From positions 11,635-75,634 of the forward strand of contig CAZCZI010000031.1 of assembly GCA_964503045.1 (NCBI GenBank): a DNA stretch of 64,000 nt. Direction: 5' to 3'. Position 1 is the first letter of the stretch, and each line of letters opens with the position of its first letter. The notes under the pieces are model-generated. The model made no database searches. It saw nothing but the letters and a program-made list of their open reading frames with translations, and was not told the origin of the DNA. This document shows, in pieces, positions 35,315-44,093 of this stretch. Both the position numbers and the translations under genes were made by a program. The DNA is from CAYZJR01 sp964503045 (GTDB taxonomy: Bacteria; Cyanobacteriota; Vampirovibrionia; Obscuribacterales; Obscuribacteraceae).

Positions 35315-36781
35315 GTGCCTCGAAAAAGTTGTCTGACAGACATGGACACGAGTATCGCAATTTTGATGAGTTTGACTACGCTGCTAGCCGCAGCGACGGC
35401 TTGGGCAGCGTTCAGGCGCCAACAGCAAGATGTCCAAGACCAGGGAACTGTGTATCGCAGAAATAGGGCGCTGCTGGACGAGACTTTAGCTGAGCGTAGA
35501 GCAGTAATAGCTAGGAAAAAGGAATTGAAAAAGGAACTCAAACCAGCTTATGGAAAGGCTGAAGCTCTGCAACAGCGTTTAAGGAAAAGGCCGAACGATA
35601 CTCTTCTATCGCAGCAGTTGGACGCACTTCGTGCGCAGATCAATCGAGCTGAGAATGAGTTGCTTGAACAAGAGAAAGAGGAAAGGAGGATTGCTTTGTT
35701 GCTTTCGGAACTCGAAGCTGAAGTTCAACACTCCTACACGGAAATGCAGGTACGAACTGCTCAGACAAAAGCAGAGAAAGCGCTCCAGGAAGCAGAGAAG
35801 GCTCTTAAACAGAGCCCTCACGGTGGTTGGAATCGAGTGTACGAGAAGGCCGAACTCAAGGTTAGGCGGCGCGAAGAGCAGGCTGTTGCTGAGCTGGATG
35901 TTACCAACACAGAATCCGTTGAATTGCAAAAGGTTGTAGAGCATTTGATAAAGATCAGAGCCCGACTGATTTCGGGCTATGATTCTATAAAAGGTCTTAT
36001 GGCAACCTCAGATCCTAGTTTGGATGCTGCGTACCAGCGTCTACTTGATCAAATGCAGGTTGCTGAAGAAATTGCGGAAAATTCAATAAAGGCAGAGAAT
36101 GAGCTCGAAATCAAAATTGCTGATTTTGCGAACAACAGTTGGATTACAGATGACTCTCTAGAAGGATTGGAACTTACACCCGAGGAAGCTTCTGTTCGTG
36201 ATGCGCACTCGAAGTCTACTGCAGTGGCGTTAGAACTTGCTCTAAGAGCTCATCGCCGGAAAAACCTAGCTGTTCGTTATGCGCTGTTTCGAGTCGACGA
36301 CGTTGTTCGACGATTGCGCGTTTTGAAAATGCTGTGTTCTACTCACCCCGAGCTACGAGGACAAGTGGTGATCGAATTGAGGAATGTCGTCGCAGATTTG
36401 GGTGATTGGCTTGTTGCCACAATTAGGGGGGAGTCCGCTGAGAAAATCTCTGATGTCCGAGATGCAGATATATCGTCTAGAATCGAAGCGCTTAACAGCA
36501 GAGTCTTACTGGCGTACATAGAATTGATCAAAAGCGGTTCAAACAAGCTGAGGCTAGCATCGTTTAAGTCTGAAGCAGAGGCAATTCATGCAACACTCTC
36601 AAAGGAGATGCCCTTTTGTACTTCTCAATGTGATGATTGGAAAGAGCTAGCAAAACAAGCGGAGCAAGAGAAAAAGGAAGTGCTTTTTTGGGTTGCATCT
36701 CAACGCGTGGCTGCCTGGTCCGACTACATATCTACTAATCGGCAAACCATGGAAGTACTCGAACTGGCAATTGGGATTTAG
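35315..36781 (+). CDS. Membrane-anchored long coiled-coil protein
   Basis: About 488 residues from GTG 35315 (an ATG at 35342 is also possible). An N-terminal membrane helix (SIAILMSLTTLLAAATAWAAF) is followed by about 200 residues of charged heptad-like sequence (RAVIARKKELKKELKPAYGKA, ERRIALLLSELEAEVQ). A segment around PHGGWNRVYEKAELKVRRREEQA is reminiscent of PspA-like helices. The C-terminal half is helical and less regular. Likely a structural or membrane-associated effector of the adjacent kinase/vWA module. I do not recognise a named family. Confidence 0.7.
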   Translation: MPRKSCLTDMDTSIAILMSLTTLLAAATAWAAFRRQQQDVQDQGTVYRRNRALLDETLAERRAVIARKKELKKELKPAYGKAEALQQRLRKRPNDTLLSQQLDALRAQINRAENELLEQEKEERRIALLLSELEAEVQHSYTEMQVRTAQTKAEKALQEAEKALKQSPHGGWNRVYEKAELKVRRREEQAVAELDVTNTESVELQKVVEHLIKIRARLISGYDSIKGLMATSDPSLDAAYQRLLDQMQVAEEIAENSIKAENELEIKIADFANNSWITDDSLEGLELTPEEASVRDAHSKSTAVALELALRAHRRKNLAVRYALFRVDDVVRRLRVLKMLCSTHPELRGQVVIELRNVVADLGDWLVATIRGESAEKISDVRDADISSRIEALNSRVLLAYIELIKSGSNKLRLASFKSEAEAIHATLSKEMPFCTSQCDDWKELAKQAEQEKKEVLFWVASQRVAAWSDYISTNRQTMEVLELAIGI

Positions 36782-36879
36782 ACCATAATTTCGAATATTG
36801 GAACATCTGCGACTAAAATGCATCTACTCTTTCAGCGGACTCACCACTCCACTGCTAGGCAACCTTTGGGATTCTGAAT

Positions 36880-37287
36880 ATGTCGCACGAAACAATTCTT
36901 CTTATAGACGATGATTTCAACATTTGTGCAATCGTGGAGATCAGCCTCAGTCGACAGTTCAATGTACTGGTTGCTGAAAGCGGGCTCGAGGGCATTGAGC
37001 TGGCAAAGTGGGAGAAACCGGCACTGATTTTGCTTGATGTGAGAATGCCAGGCATGGATGGTATTTCGACACTACAGGCACTTAAAGAAGATGCACGCAC
37101 AAGGAACATTCCTGTGGTTTTCATGTCGGCAACTGTTCAAACTGATGAGATTGAGGCGTACAAGAGGATGGATGTCGTTGGAGTTATCTCCAAACCGTTC
37201 GATCCGCTTCAATTGCCAAATCAAGTGCGAAACTACATTCCAAATGGTGCTCCCGTGCAACCGCGCACAAGTGTGCATCAGCTCTAA
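36880..37287 (+). CDS. Single-domain response regulator (CheY-like)
   Basis: 135 residues, receiver only. LLIDDDFN supplies the acidic residues, LILLDVRMPGMDG the phospho-acceptor Asp (about residue 54), MSAT the Thr/Ser and ISKPFDP the Lys, so it is fully competent for phosphorylation. No output domain; it probably acts by protein contact. It stands 98 bases after the coiled-coil gene in the same direction and may be part of that signalling island. Its end overlaps the convergent gene by 4 bases. Confidence 0.92.
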   Translation: MSHETILLIDDDFNICAIVEISLSRQFNVLVAESGLEGIELAKWEKPALILLDVRMPGMDGISTLQALKEDARTRNIPVVFMSATVQTDEIEAYKRMDVVGVISKPFDPLQLPNQVRNYIPNGAPVQPRTSVHQL

Positions 37288-37598
37288 CAGACTGCAAGAA
37301 AGTTTCGTCCCAAACGAGGAAAAGGTTGAGCCTTTACTTCCGATTCGAAAAGAAAGCGGTTGGCTTGCCGGTCGTAGATAGTCTTGAATTCACGCGTCAG
37401 CTTAGTGCTTGAATCGGAAGCCATACCTCGGTCTGTGTAAGTGCGAAAAGAACCATACGCACTCTCCATATCTTCGAGAATCTCCTTTGCACTGAGCTGC
37501 TTCGGTGCTGCCCCTGCTGGGATTGGTGCAAGCACGATGATTTGCAGAAGTAAGAGACAGCAAACTTGTATCGTCCTGAATTTGTTGGTTGTAGACAT
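37284..37598 (-). CDS. Short secreted protein, possibly a truncated LolA-like/DUF2092-type fragment
   Basis: 104 residues with a signal peptide (IQVCCLLLLQIIVLAPIPAGAA). The mature part KEILEDMESAYGSFRTYTDRG followed by TREFKTIYDRQANRFLFE looks like the N-terminal strand-helix region of LolA-like or DUF2092 proteins, which are normally over 200 residues. The end RLGRNFLAVC does not complete the fold, so this is either a small family member or a gene cut by a mutation near 37.3 kb. Confidence 0.5.
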   Translation of the reverse strand: MSTTNKFRTIQVCCLLLLQIIVLAPIPAGAAPKQLSAKEILEDMESAYGSFRTYTDRGMASDSSTKLTREFKTIYDRQANRFLFESEVKAQPFPRLGRNFLAVC

Positions 37599-37609
37599 CT
37601 TTGTTGTAC

Positions 37610-38107
37610 CTAAGAACTAAAGTATGAGTCTCTGCGGTTCATTTGAAGATTTTGCTGAGCGATTGTTTCTGGGCGGCCTGTTATTCCCTTTAATGTGAGC
37701 GTGATTGCAGCCAAAATCGAAATTATGAATCCATCGAACAAGTGCTCGCTGCCAAATGCCCAACCGATTCCTGAGCAGACGGAGGAATTTGGATTGCTCG
37801 GATTATACTCGACGAGTACAGTGCTCCCATCAGTGAAAGGTGCATTGAGTCGGCCTGAACCTGTCCATGAAGGAATCGATGTCGCGCTGTCGTGGCGAAG
37901 AATTCCGTCGTCTCCTTTGTATTGGTAATTGACGGTGAGTGTGGTGAAGCCGCGTCGCCTGCCGAAATAGGTAGATGTGTGCGTTGAGAGAATGGTGCCT
38001 TGCACTATCTTCCAGTTCATCGGCGCAGTGAATCTGAACAATTCAATTGCGCAGGGTGAAAAGCTAAGAAGGATGATTGCTACTAAAAGAAGATCGAGTG
38101 TTTTCAT
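37610..38107 (-). CDS. DUF3592-type membrane protein
   Basis: 165 residues. A membrane helix at the N-terminus and another near residues 125-145 flank a beta-rich domain with VNYQYKGDDGILRHDSA and VLVEYNPSNPNSSVCSG, the YxY and V.YNPxNPxxS pattern of DUF3592. Function unknown. Eleven bases upstream of the small secreted gene, so probably one transcript. Confidence 0.75.
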   Translation of the reverse strand: MKTLDLLLVAIILLSFSPCAIELFRFTAPMNWKIVQGTILSTHTSTYFGRRRGFTTLTVNYQYKGDDGILRHDSATSIPSWTGSGRLNAPFTDGSTVLVEYNPSNPNSSVCSGIGWAFGSEHLFDGFIISILAAITLTLKGITGRPETIAQQNLQMNRRDSYFSS

Positions 38108-38310
38108 TGTTTGTTAACGTCGAGCCGCCTCGAAAAGGCGGAATCGTTATGAGGGGAAGGCGTGATTGAGATAATACAGCCGCCCTCTTGACAACCGGGA
38201 ATGCCTAATCAACCCTTAAGAATTACGTTCCTGTCACTCTTTTGGGACTTCAGGAACTGGTGATGCTTGCGGTATATGATTTATGGCCCACGGATGCCTC
38301 GGAGAATGTC

Positions 38311-39105
38311 ATGGACCTTCAATTAAATGGAAAAACCGCCCTGGTTTCTGGTTCAACGGCTGGAATCGGATTTTCAATTGCGCTTTCGCTTGCCAAAGAA
38401 GGTGCCTCGGTCATAGTCAACGGGCGTTCGAAGGACCGGGTAGACAAAGCCGTTTCCGAAATTAAGAAGGCTGACGGCAAGGCCAATGTTACCGGTGTCG
38501 CTGCAGATCTTGGTAGCGCCGATGGTGTCAAGGTGATGCAAAAGGAACTTTCCAATGTTGATATCCTCATCAATAACCTTGGTATTTTTGAACCAGCACC
38601 ATTTGAAGAGATCACTGATGATGACTGGATGCGCACGTTTGAAGTCAACGTGATGAGCGGTGTTCGTCTTTCGCGCGCGTATCTGCCAGGCATGCACAAG
38701 AAGAATTGGGGAAGAATTATTTTCATCTCGAGTGAGTCAGGTGTGAACATACCTGCAGAAATGATCCAGTATGGATTGACCAAGACTGCGCAATTGGCAT
38801 TGGCGAGAGGCTTGGCTGAGACAACTGCCGGCACAAACATTACGGTGAATTCTGTCTTGCCGGGACCGACAAGATCGGAGGGCGTCGAAACGTTCATCAG
38901 CGATATGGCCAAAACCAGAAAGACTGATGAAAAAACAATCGAAGACGACTTCTTCAAGACAGTTCGGCCATCATCATTGATAAAGAGATTCGCGACAACA
39001 GACGAAGTTGCAGCAATGGTGACGTACCTTTGCAGTCCGCTGGCTGCGGCGACAAATGGCGCTGCCGTACGGGTTGATGGCGGTGTCGTGAGGTCGATCG
39101 TTTAA
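38311..39105 (+). CDS. Short-chain dehydrogenase/reductase
   Basis: About 264 residues from the ATG at 38311, preferred because it begins MDLQLNGKTALVSG right at the Rossmann strand with CGGAGA upstream (an ATG at 38242 would add 23 residues). NAD(P)-binding SGSTAGIGFSIA, the structural NNLGIFEP, the catalytic Ser in IFISSESG and the Tyr/Lys in YGLTK are all present, and the C-terminal NGAAVRVDGGVV closes the family pattern. Closest in type to 3-oxoacyl-ACP reductase-like SDRs. Substrate unknown. Convergent with the next gene. Confidence 0.93.
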   Translation: MDLQLNGKTALVSGSTAGIGFSIALSLAKEGASVIVNGRSKDRVDKAVSEIKKADGKANVTGVAADLGSADGVKVMQKELSNVDILINNLGIFEPAPFEEITDDDWMRTFEVNVMSGVRLSRAYLPGMHKKNWGRIIFISSESGVNIPAEMIQYGLTKTAQLALARGLAETTAGTNITVNSVLPGPTRSEGVETFISDMAKTRKTDEKTIEDDFFKTVRPSSLIKRFATTDEVAAMVTYLCSPLAAATNGAAVRVDGGVVRSIV

Positions 39106-39119
39106 AACGAATCTCGAAA

Positions 39120-40490
39120 TCAGCCCAAAATCACGAACATCTCAATTCCGTAAATTGCCAGCAGCTGCGAAAATTGCGGATCATAATCAGGTGACGCCAG
39201 CACCAATTTGAACGATTCCAGCGGACTCACCGGCGCGAGTCGCGCTCGTGCTCTGTCAATTTCCTTCTGTGCAAGTCGAGTCGGCTGCTCTTGCACTGTC
39301 AATCTCCACCCGGACAAGTAAGCCTCGAAGCAGGAGATTTGAGCGAGCGATAGCGAGAGAACCATGAGAATTCCGCTCACCGCAGTTGTCGGTGTAACCA
39401 GCGTAAGAATCGCGAAACTGATCAGTAACAAACCCCCAACAAGAGCAGATGTGATGAGCCAGAAGCTCATCGTGAATATCTGCAGCACTGTTTTAATTAC
39501 AGTAAGTCTCCAACCTCCTCTGTCGACGCTTGAGACCAACTCTACGATTTCCAAATAAAGTGGAATCAATTGTTTGAGGAACAGAAGAAAGTGAGTCGCA
39601 GCTGCCACCGCCAGTGATGACATGCAAATGAAAATAGCTACCGCAGCATTATTGACCACCAACCAGGTCACAACCAGCGCCGTGAGGCTTGCCACAACTG
39701 CCAATACGCGCTGCATAATCCCATACTTTGTCCTGCGATCTTCAGGAACGATCAATCCGCGCATCAACAAGTTTTGCCTCATGTCTTTTCGGATTGATTC
39801 TTTGTATCCTGACACAGAGAGCTCGGCCAACAAGCGCAGAAGTCCGTTGACGTTCAAGTATTTGCGTAAGTGTCGCGGATCTCTGAGCGTCTCCGCGATT
39901 AGACCCTTCAGCGAAGTTCTGATCCAGTTATAGAGGACCATCAATTTTTTGACTTGGCCAATTGGATCTTTTGATATGTCCTTCGGAACAATCGCATCTA
40001 TCTTTTTGTCGGCCCAATCCTTGATTGACTGTTTTACAACCGTCGAGATGTTTGTTTCATACGATGCAAGTTGAATGTTCCCTTTGAGAATCCGCTGCAC
40101 CAAGTCCACAACCAAAACGATGATTGTGTGCGTTATGTCGCCTCCGCGAATCAGATACGCAAGTTCTGCAGGACGTAGCTCGGCGTGCTGAGCCCCGGTG
40201 GATGTAACTTGATGTCCCTGCATATTTGCCGGCAGAGTTGTTGGGCTGGGTGATATGAGCGAGTTCGCTGTATTTGCCGATTGGTTTGCAGAATTTGCCG
40301 GGTCGTTTGCAGTGATTGCAATCGGAGAGTTTGTGTTCGATGCGATTGCCTGCAAAGAGTCGGTTTGAATTTCAATGATCCCAATCGGAGGCTGATACTG
40401 CAAAAGCCGAAACCGCATGATCTCTTTGATTGAGAGCATGGCAAATACGATGACGATCATGGCGATCAGTAGTAAGTGAACTGGTTCCAA
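39120..40490 (-). CDS. Polytopic membrane protein of unknown function (TIGR04222-like N-terminal motif)
   Basis: 456 residues. The N-terminal helix (LLLIAMIVIVFAMLSI) is followed by a cytoplasmic linker rich in Asn/Ala/Thr. Then comes LRPAELAYLIRGGDITHTIIVLVVDLVQR, which resembles the LxPxEaAyLaGG motif of TIGR04222 domain membrane proteins. Four or five membrane helices lie between residues 250 and 420. No catalytic motif is seen. Confidence 0.6.
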   Translation of the reverse strand: MEPVHLLLIAMIVIVFAMLSIKEIMRFRLLQYQPPIGIIEIQTDSLQAIASNTNSPIAITANDPANSANQSANTANSLISPSPTTLPANMQGHQVTSTGAQHAELRPAELAYLIRGGDITHTIIVLVVDLVQRILKGNIQLASYETNISTVVKQSIKDWADKKIDAIVPKDISKDPIGQVKKLMVLYNWIRTSLKGLIAETLRDPRHLRKYLNVNGLLRLLAELSVSGYKESIRKDMRQNLLMRGLIVPEDRRTKYGIMQRVLAVVASLTALVVTWLVVNNAAVAIFICMSSLAVAAATHFLLFLKQLIPLYLEIVELVSSVDRGGWRLTVIKTVLQIFTMSFWLITSALVGGLLLISFAILTLVTPTTAVSGILMVLSLSLAQISCFEAYLSGWRLTVQEQPTRLAQKEIDRARARLAPVSPLESFKLVLASPDYDPQFSQLLAIYGIEMFVILG

Positions 40491-40658
40491 CTAAAGACTC
40501 TAACTCTAACGTCCTAAATAAAGACACTGAGATCTAACTATAGTGCTTCAAAAATAAGAAAACCGTTCATACAGAATTTGAGAAGTCAACAAATTCTATT
40601 TTAAGGCTTCAAAGAGGTGACTCAAAGAAACTCACAGAATTGATCACAATCGTGCCGA

Positions 40659-41066
40659 TTAACCGGCTTTCGCCATTAGTCTGCTGCCGGCGCGACGCAT
40701 CGTACCTACGGTTTTGATGTTTTCGAGAATTTCTTTGACTGCAGTCTTGGGAAGCACCTGAGCTCTCGATTCGTTGGTGAGAGGACCTTCCAGGTGTGCT
40801 GCATCGCCTTGGTACACAATCAATACTTCGGGTTCGTCTTTTGCCGTGCGAATGCGGCGAAGTGTTGTAAGCGCCTCTGGGCCTGCTGATGCGAGGTTTA
40901 AGATTACGACGTCAGGTGCGAGCTCCGCGACCAAGCCTTCGAGCGGGCTCGATTGCTTGACAGTGCCAACCAGCTCTACATCAGGGATTTGGTCAAGCCA
41001 CAAACCAAGGGCGAGCAGGTCTAAACTTTCGCTTTCGGCGATAAGAACCTTTGTTGCTGCTGTCAT
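40659..41066 (-). CDS. Receiver-like protein with Asp-to-Asn at the phospho-acceptor position
   Basis: About 135 residues from the ATG at 41066 (AAAGGTG upstream; the frame opens further upstream but without a ribosome site). It has a receiver fold: KVLIAESESLDLLALGLWLDQIP, then PDVVILNLASAGPEAL where canonical proteins have LLD, and VLPKTAVKEILENI carrying the Lys. The first acidic pair is also reduced (AESES). This suggests a phosphorylation-independent pseudo-receiver. Divergent spacing of 318 bases to the nad operon end. Confidence 0.7.
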   Translation of the reverse strand: MTAATKVLIAESESLDLLALGLWLDQIPDVELVGTVKQSSPLEGLVAELAPDVVILNLASAGPEALTTLRRIRTAKDEPEVLIVYQGDAAHLEGPLTNESRAQVLPKTAVKEILENIKTVGTMRRAGSRLMAKAG

Positions 41067-41384
41067 GGTGCACCTTTCCGTTGAGTTTTGAGGAATCGAG
41101 GTGTTTTCCTGGTCAATTGACGTCCGAAATACCGACAAACAGATCCCGCCCACAGAGAGCTCCTTGAAAGCTCGTGAGGGACGCTTCAAAAACTAAAAAC
41201 AACCTGAAGACTGCTGTAAGTGTATACCCTTAGCTAGCGAATGAGAAGGAAGAACATATACATTCGAGTATGCTATGCGAATTGCCATAGATTGACACCC
41301 CGTGATACTTTTGCTTTGTTGTCAAGAAAATTTGACTAACGAAAGTTAATCACGATTTCCCGCTGTTGTAACGGAATATAACCA
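41067..41384. other. Intergenic region, no gene seen
   Basis: 318 bases between the end of nadB and the start of the pseudo-receiver gene. It should contain the promoter of the minus-strand receiver gene. TTGACA occurs on the minus strand near 41320, but no good -10 follows at 16-18 bases. Confidence 0.4.
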
Positions 41385-42995
41385 CTAGTCAATAGCAGTC
41401 GTGACGATCTCTGATGTGCGAAAAGCTGCTTGAGGAGCCGGTTTTGACCATCTCCAGCCATTGCTGTCAACGGTTAACCTGCACCTGTACTTGAGATCAT
41501 CACGTTGCGAAAAATCAGATCTCAAATGGGCCCCGCGTGATTCTTGTCGACTGATTGCAGCAGTGGCTATAAGCCTGCCGGCAAGCAGGATATTGGCGTT
41601 TGTGACTTCTTCTGCCGTCGACGGAATTGCTTCGTAGCAGTCAGTCGTCAAATTCGCAATCAAGTTTGAAAGTCCTTGTGCACTCCGCACTAGCCCTGCA
41701 TCTCTATACATCGCAGATTTAAGCGCGTTAATGTCATGTGGTATCAGTGATGGTGCGAGCTCTTCAACATGCGGCGGCATGATGCGAGTCGATATCGAGG
41801 CTATATCGGTGGCTGCTCGCATGGCCATCACGCCCGCTTCCAAAAGCGAGTTTGATGCCAGACGGTTGGCGCCGTGCAAACCTGTGGAAGCGCATTCGCC
41901 GATGGCGTAGAGCCCTGTAATCGACGTTCTGCCTTCGACGGTAGCTTCTATACCACCCATGTAGTAGTGAGCTGCCGGGCAGACCGGGACGGGTTGCTTT
42001 TGTGGGTCAATATTGTGCTTCGACAACGCAGCGACGATTTGTGGAAAACGTTTCGCCAGATTGTCGTCGCCAATTGGTTTGAAATCCAACCACACATTGG
42101 AGATGTCCTGCGACATCATGGTTGAATGAATGGCTCTAGAAACCACATCACGAGTCGCAAGCTCAGCATCTGGATGGAATGAAGGCATAAATCTATTGCC
42201 GTTCCCATCCAAAAGAATTGCACCTTCTCCGCGCACCGCTTCAGATATAAGGAAGGGTGGCGCTCCGGGCAAGCAAAGAGCTGTTGGGTGAAATTGGTAA
42301 AACTCCAGATCGCAAAGAGCTGCACCGGCGCGAAACGCAAGGGCGATGCCGTCTGCTGTGGCAACTTTGGGATTTGTAGTACGAGCGAAAACTTGTCCGG
42401 CGCCACCGGTGGCAAGAACCGTCGTGGCGCTGCGAACTGAAATCGGCTTGTTTGTTCTTACATCGATAAACTCTGCTCCCGCTGCGTTGCCACTTGATAG
42501 CAAAAGACGCGTTGCCTGAACATTTTCCATGACTTGCAGGCGACCGGTTGCAATACGCGAGTTGAGCGCTTCGATCAAGCCTGACGTAATCGAGCGCCCG
42601 GTTGCATCCTTATTATGCAAAACACGCGCATGGCTGTGTCCGCCTTCGCGTGCTAATTGAAAGTTTCCGTTTTCGCAATCAAAAATCACGCCAAGCGAGG
42701 TCAGACGATCGATGAGCGCTTGTCCTGAAGAAACCATGCGTTCGGCGACTTTAGCATCGGTCAGACCGGCGCCGGATTTGAGGGTGTCTTGCAAGTGTCT
42801 GTTGACGCTGTCATCTAGATGCGAGGGAACGACCGCCGCCAACCCGCCTTGTGCATACGTGCTGTTGGACGCTGCAAGCGGACCTTTCGTGGCCAAGACC
42901 ACAGAGGCTCCCTTGTCGACTAGTTCGATTGTTGTGAGAAGACCGGCGAGACCAGATCCAATGATCAGGACATCGGTGTAAATAGGACTGTTCAT
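41385..42995 (-). CDS. nadB: L-aspartate oxidase
   Basis: 536 residues from the ATG at 42995 (AAAGGA upstream; an upstream in-frame ATG at 43034 is less likely). It oxidises L-aspartate to iminoaspartate, the first step of de novo NAD synthesis, using FAD. Visible features are the FAD-binding DVLIIGSGLAGLLTTIEL, the active-site region TYAQGGLAAV, SGAGLTD, LAREGGHSHARVLH, and ATGGAGQVFARTTNP. The C-terminal helical domain with Arg-rich ESRGAHLRSD is also typical. Third gene of the nadC-nadA-nadB operon. Cytoplasmic. Confidence 0.97.
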   Translation of the reverse strand: MNSPIYTDVLIIGSGLAGLLTTIELVDKGASVVLATKGPLAASNSTYAQGGLAAVVPSHLDDSVNRHLQDTLKSGAGLTDAKVAERMVSSGQALIDRLTSLGVIFDCENGNFQLAREGGHSHARVLHNKDATGRSITSGLIEALNSRIATGRLQVMENVQATRLLLSSGNAAGAEFIDVRTNKPISVRSATTVLATGGAGQVFARTTNPKVATADGIALAFRAGAALCDLEFYQFHPTALCLPGAPPFLISEAVRGEGAILLDGNGNRFMPSFHPDAELATRDVVSRAIHSTMMSQDISNVWLDFKPIGDDNLAKRFPQIVAALSKHNIDPQKQPVPVCPAAHYYMGGIEATVEGRTSITGLYAIGECASTGLHGANRLASNSLLEAGVMAMRAATDIASISTRIMPPHVEELAPSLIPHDINALKSAMYRDAGLVRSAQGLSNLIANLTTDCYEAIPSTAEEVTNANILLAGRLIATAAISRQESRGAHLRSDFSQRDDLKYRCRLTVDSNGWRWSKPAPQAAFRTSEIVTTAID

Positions 42996-43056
42996 AAAAG
43001 AATCCTTTCTTGCGTTCGCGCTGTTCGAAATCAACCCGCCCGCAAAAACTGCGCGA

Positions 43057-44073
43057 TCAGTATATGGAAATCATTCTGTTGATCGCCGTAAGTGCTCGCT
43101 TGGAAGTTTCCTTGTCGACTGTGACTTGGAAGACATCTTCTTTGAGCGAGCGATGAAGCTTTCTCAAAGTGATCATCTTCATGAACATGCAGCTCATTTC
43201 CGAAGAGATCGGAAGAAACTCTTTTTCCGGATTGGCTTTTTTCAGCCTGTGGAGAATACCCACTTCTGTCGCCACCACGAATTTTTTCGCCGGCGATTGG
43301 CAGGCGCGCGTAATCATGCCCTCTGTCGAAGCCACCTTGAGATTGGAACTGCCGTTTTCTCTCACAACCTTGTCGAGATACGGAGTCAGGCAGCCACATT
43401 CAGGGTGAATGAGCAATTCGGCATCCGGATGCTCTTTCATCTTCTCGTCCACTTTGCTGGGGTGAACGGCTGCATGCACGTGGCACTCGCCCATCCAGAT
43501 GTGCATATTTTTTCTGCCGGTGACTTTTTGCACCCAAGATCCAAGAAACACATCTGGGAGGAACAGAATTTCTTTTTCCTCAGGTATGGATTGGACAACT
43601 TTCAATGCATTGCCGGAAGTGCAACAGAAATCTGATTCTGCCTTAATCTCAGCGGTGGTGTTGACGTATGAAACGACAACCGCATTTGGATGTTCTTTTT
43701 TCCATTCGAGAAGTTGATTCAGATCTATAGATGAAGCGAGTGAGCAACCCGCTTCCAGATCTGGAATCAAAACTCTCTTGTCGGGGCAGAGAATGGCGGC
43801 TGTTTCTGCCATAAAATGCACGCCGCAAAATACTATTGTTCCTGCCTCAGTCTTTGCTGCTTGTTGCGACAGACCCAATGAGTCGCCTGTGAAATCGGCG
43901 ATGTCTTGAATCTCGGGAATTTGATAATTGTGCGCGAGAATCACGGCGTTTCTTTTGACGCGCAACTCATTGATCTCTTTGATCAGTTGCTCTGTCGTCA
44001 AATTGCTGTCGATATCCTCTACGAAGTAGGGAATGTTTTTTGTTTTTGGTCTTTGATCTAATGTGCTTGTCAT
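43057..44073 (-). CDS. nadA: Quinolinate synthase
   Basis: 338 residues. It condenses iminoaspartate (from NadB) with dihydroxyacetone phosphate to quinolinate, using a 4Fe-4S cluster. The three cluster Cys are seen in IVFCGVHFMAETA, DFCCTSGNA and IHPECGCLTPYL. AHNYQIPEIQDIADFTGDS is the substrate-binding start of the first domain. The ATG at 44073 has AAAGGCGG upstream. Twenty bases after nadC. Confidence 0.97.
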   Translation of the reverse strand: MTSTLDQRPKTKNIPYFVEDIDSNLTTEQLIKEINELRVKRNAVILAHNYQIPEIQDIADFTGDSLGLSQQAAKTEAGTIVFCGVHFMAETAAILCPDKRVLIPDLEAGCSLASSIDLNQLLEWKKEHPNAVVVSYVNTTAEIKAESDFCCTSGNALKVVQSIPEEKEILFLPDVFLGSWVQKVTGRKNMHIWMGECHVHAAVHPSKVDEKMKEHPDAELLIHPECGCLTPYLDKVVRENGSSNLKVASTEGMITRACQSPAKKFVVATEVGILHRLKKANPEKEFLPISSEMSCMFMKMITLRKLHRSLKEDVFQVTVDKETSKRALTAINRMISIY

Positions 44074-44093
44074 GGCTTGTTTCCGCCTTTCTT

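Noticed and set aside
41067..41384. TTGACA promoter for the pseudo-receiver gene
   Set aside because: No acceptable -10 hexamer at 16-18 bases downstream.
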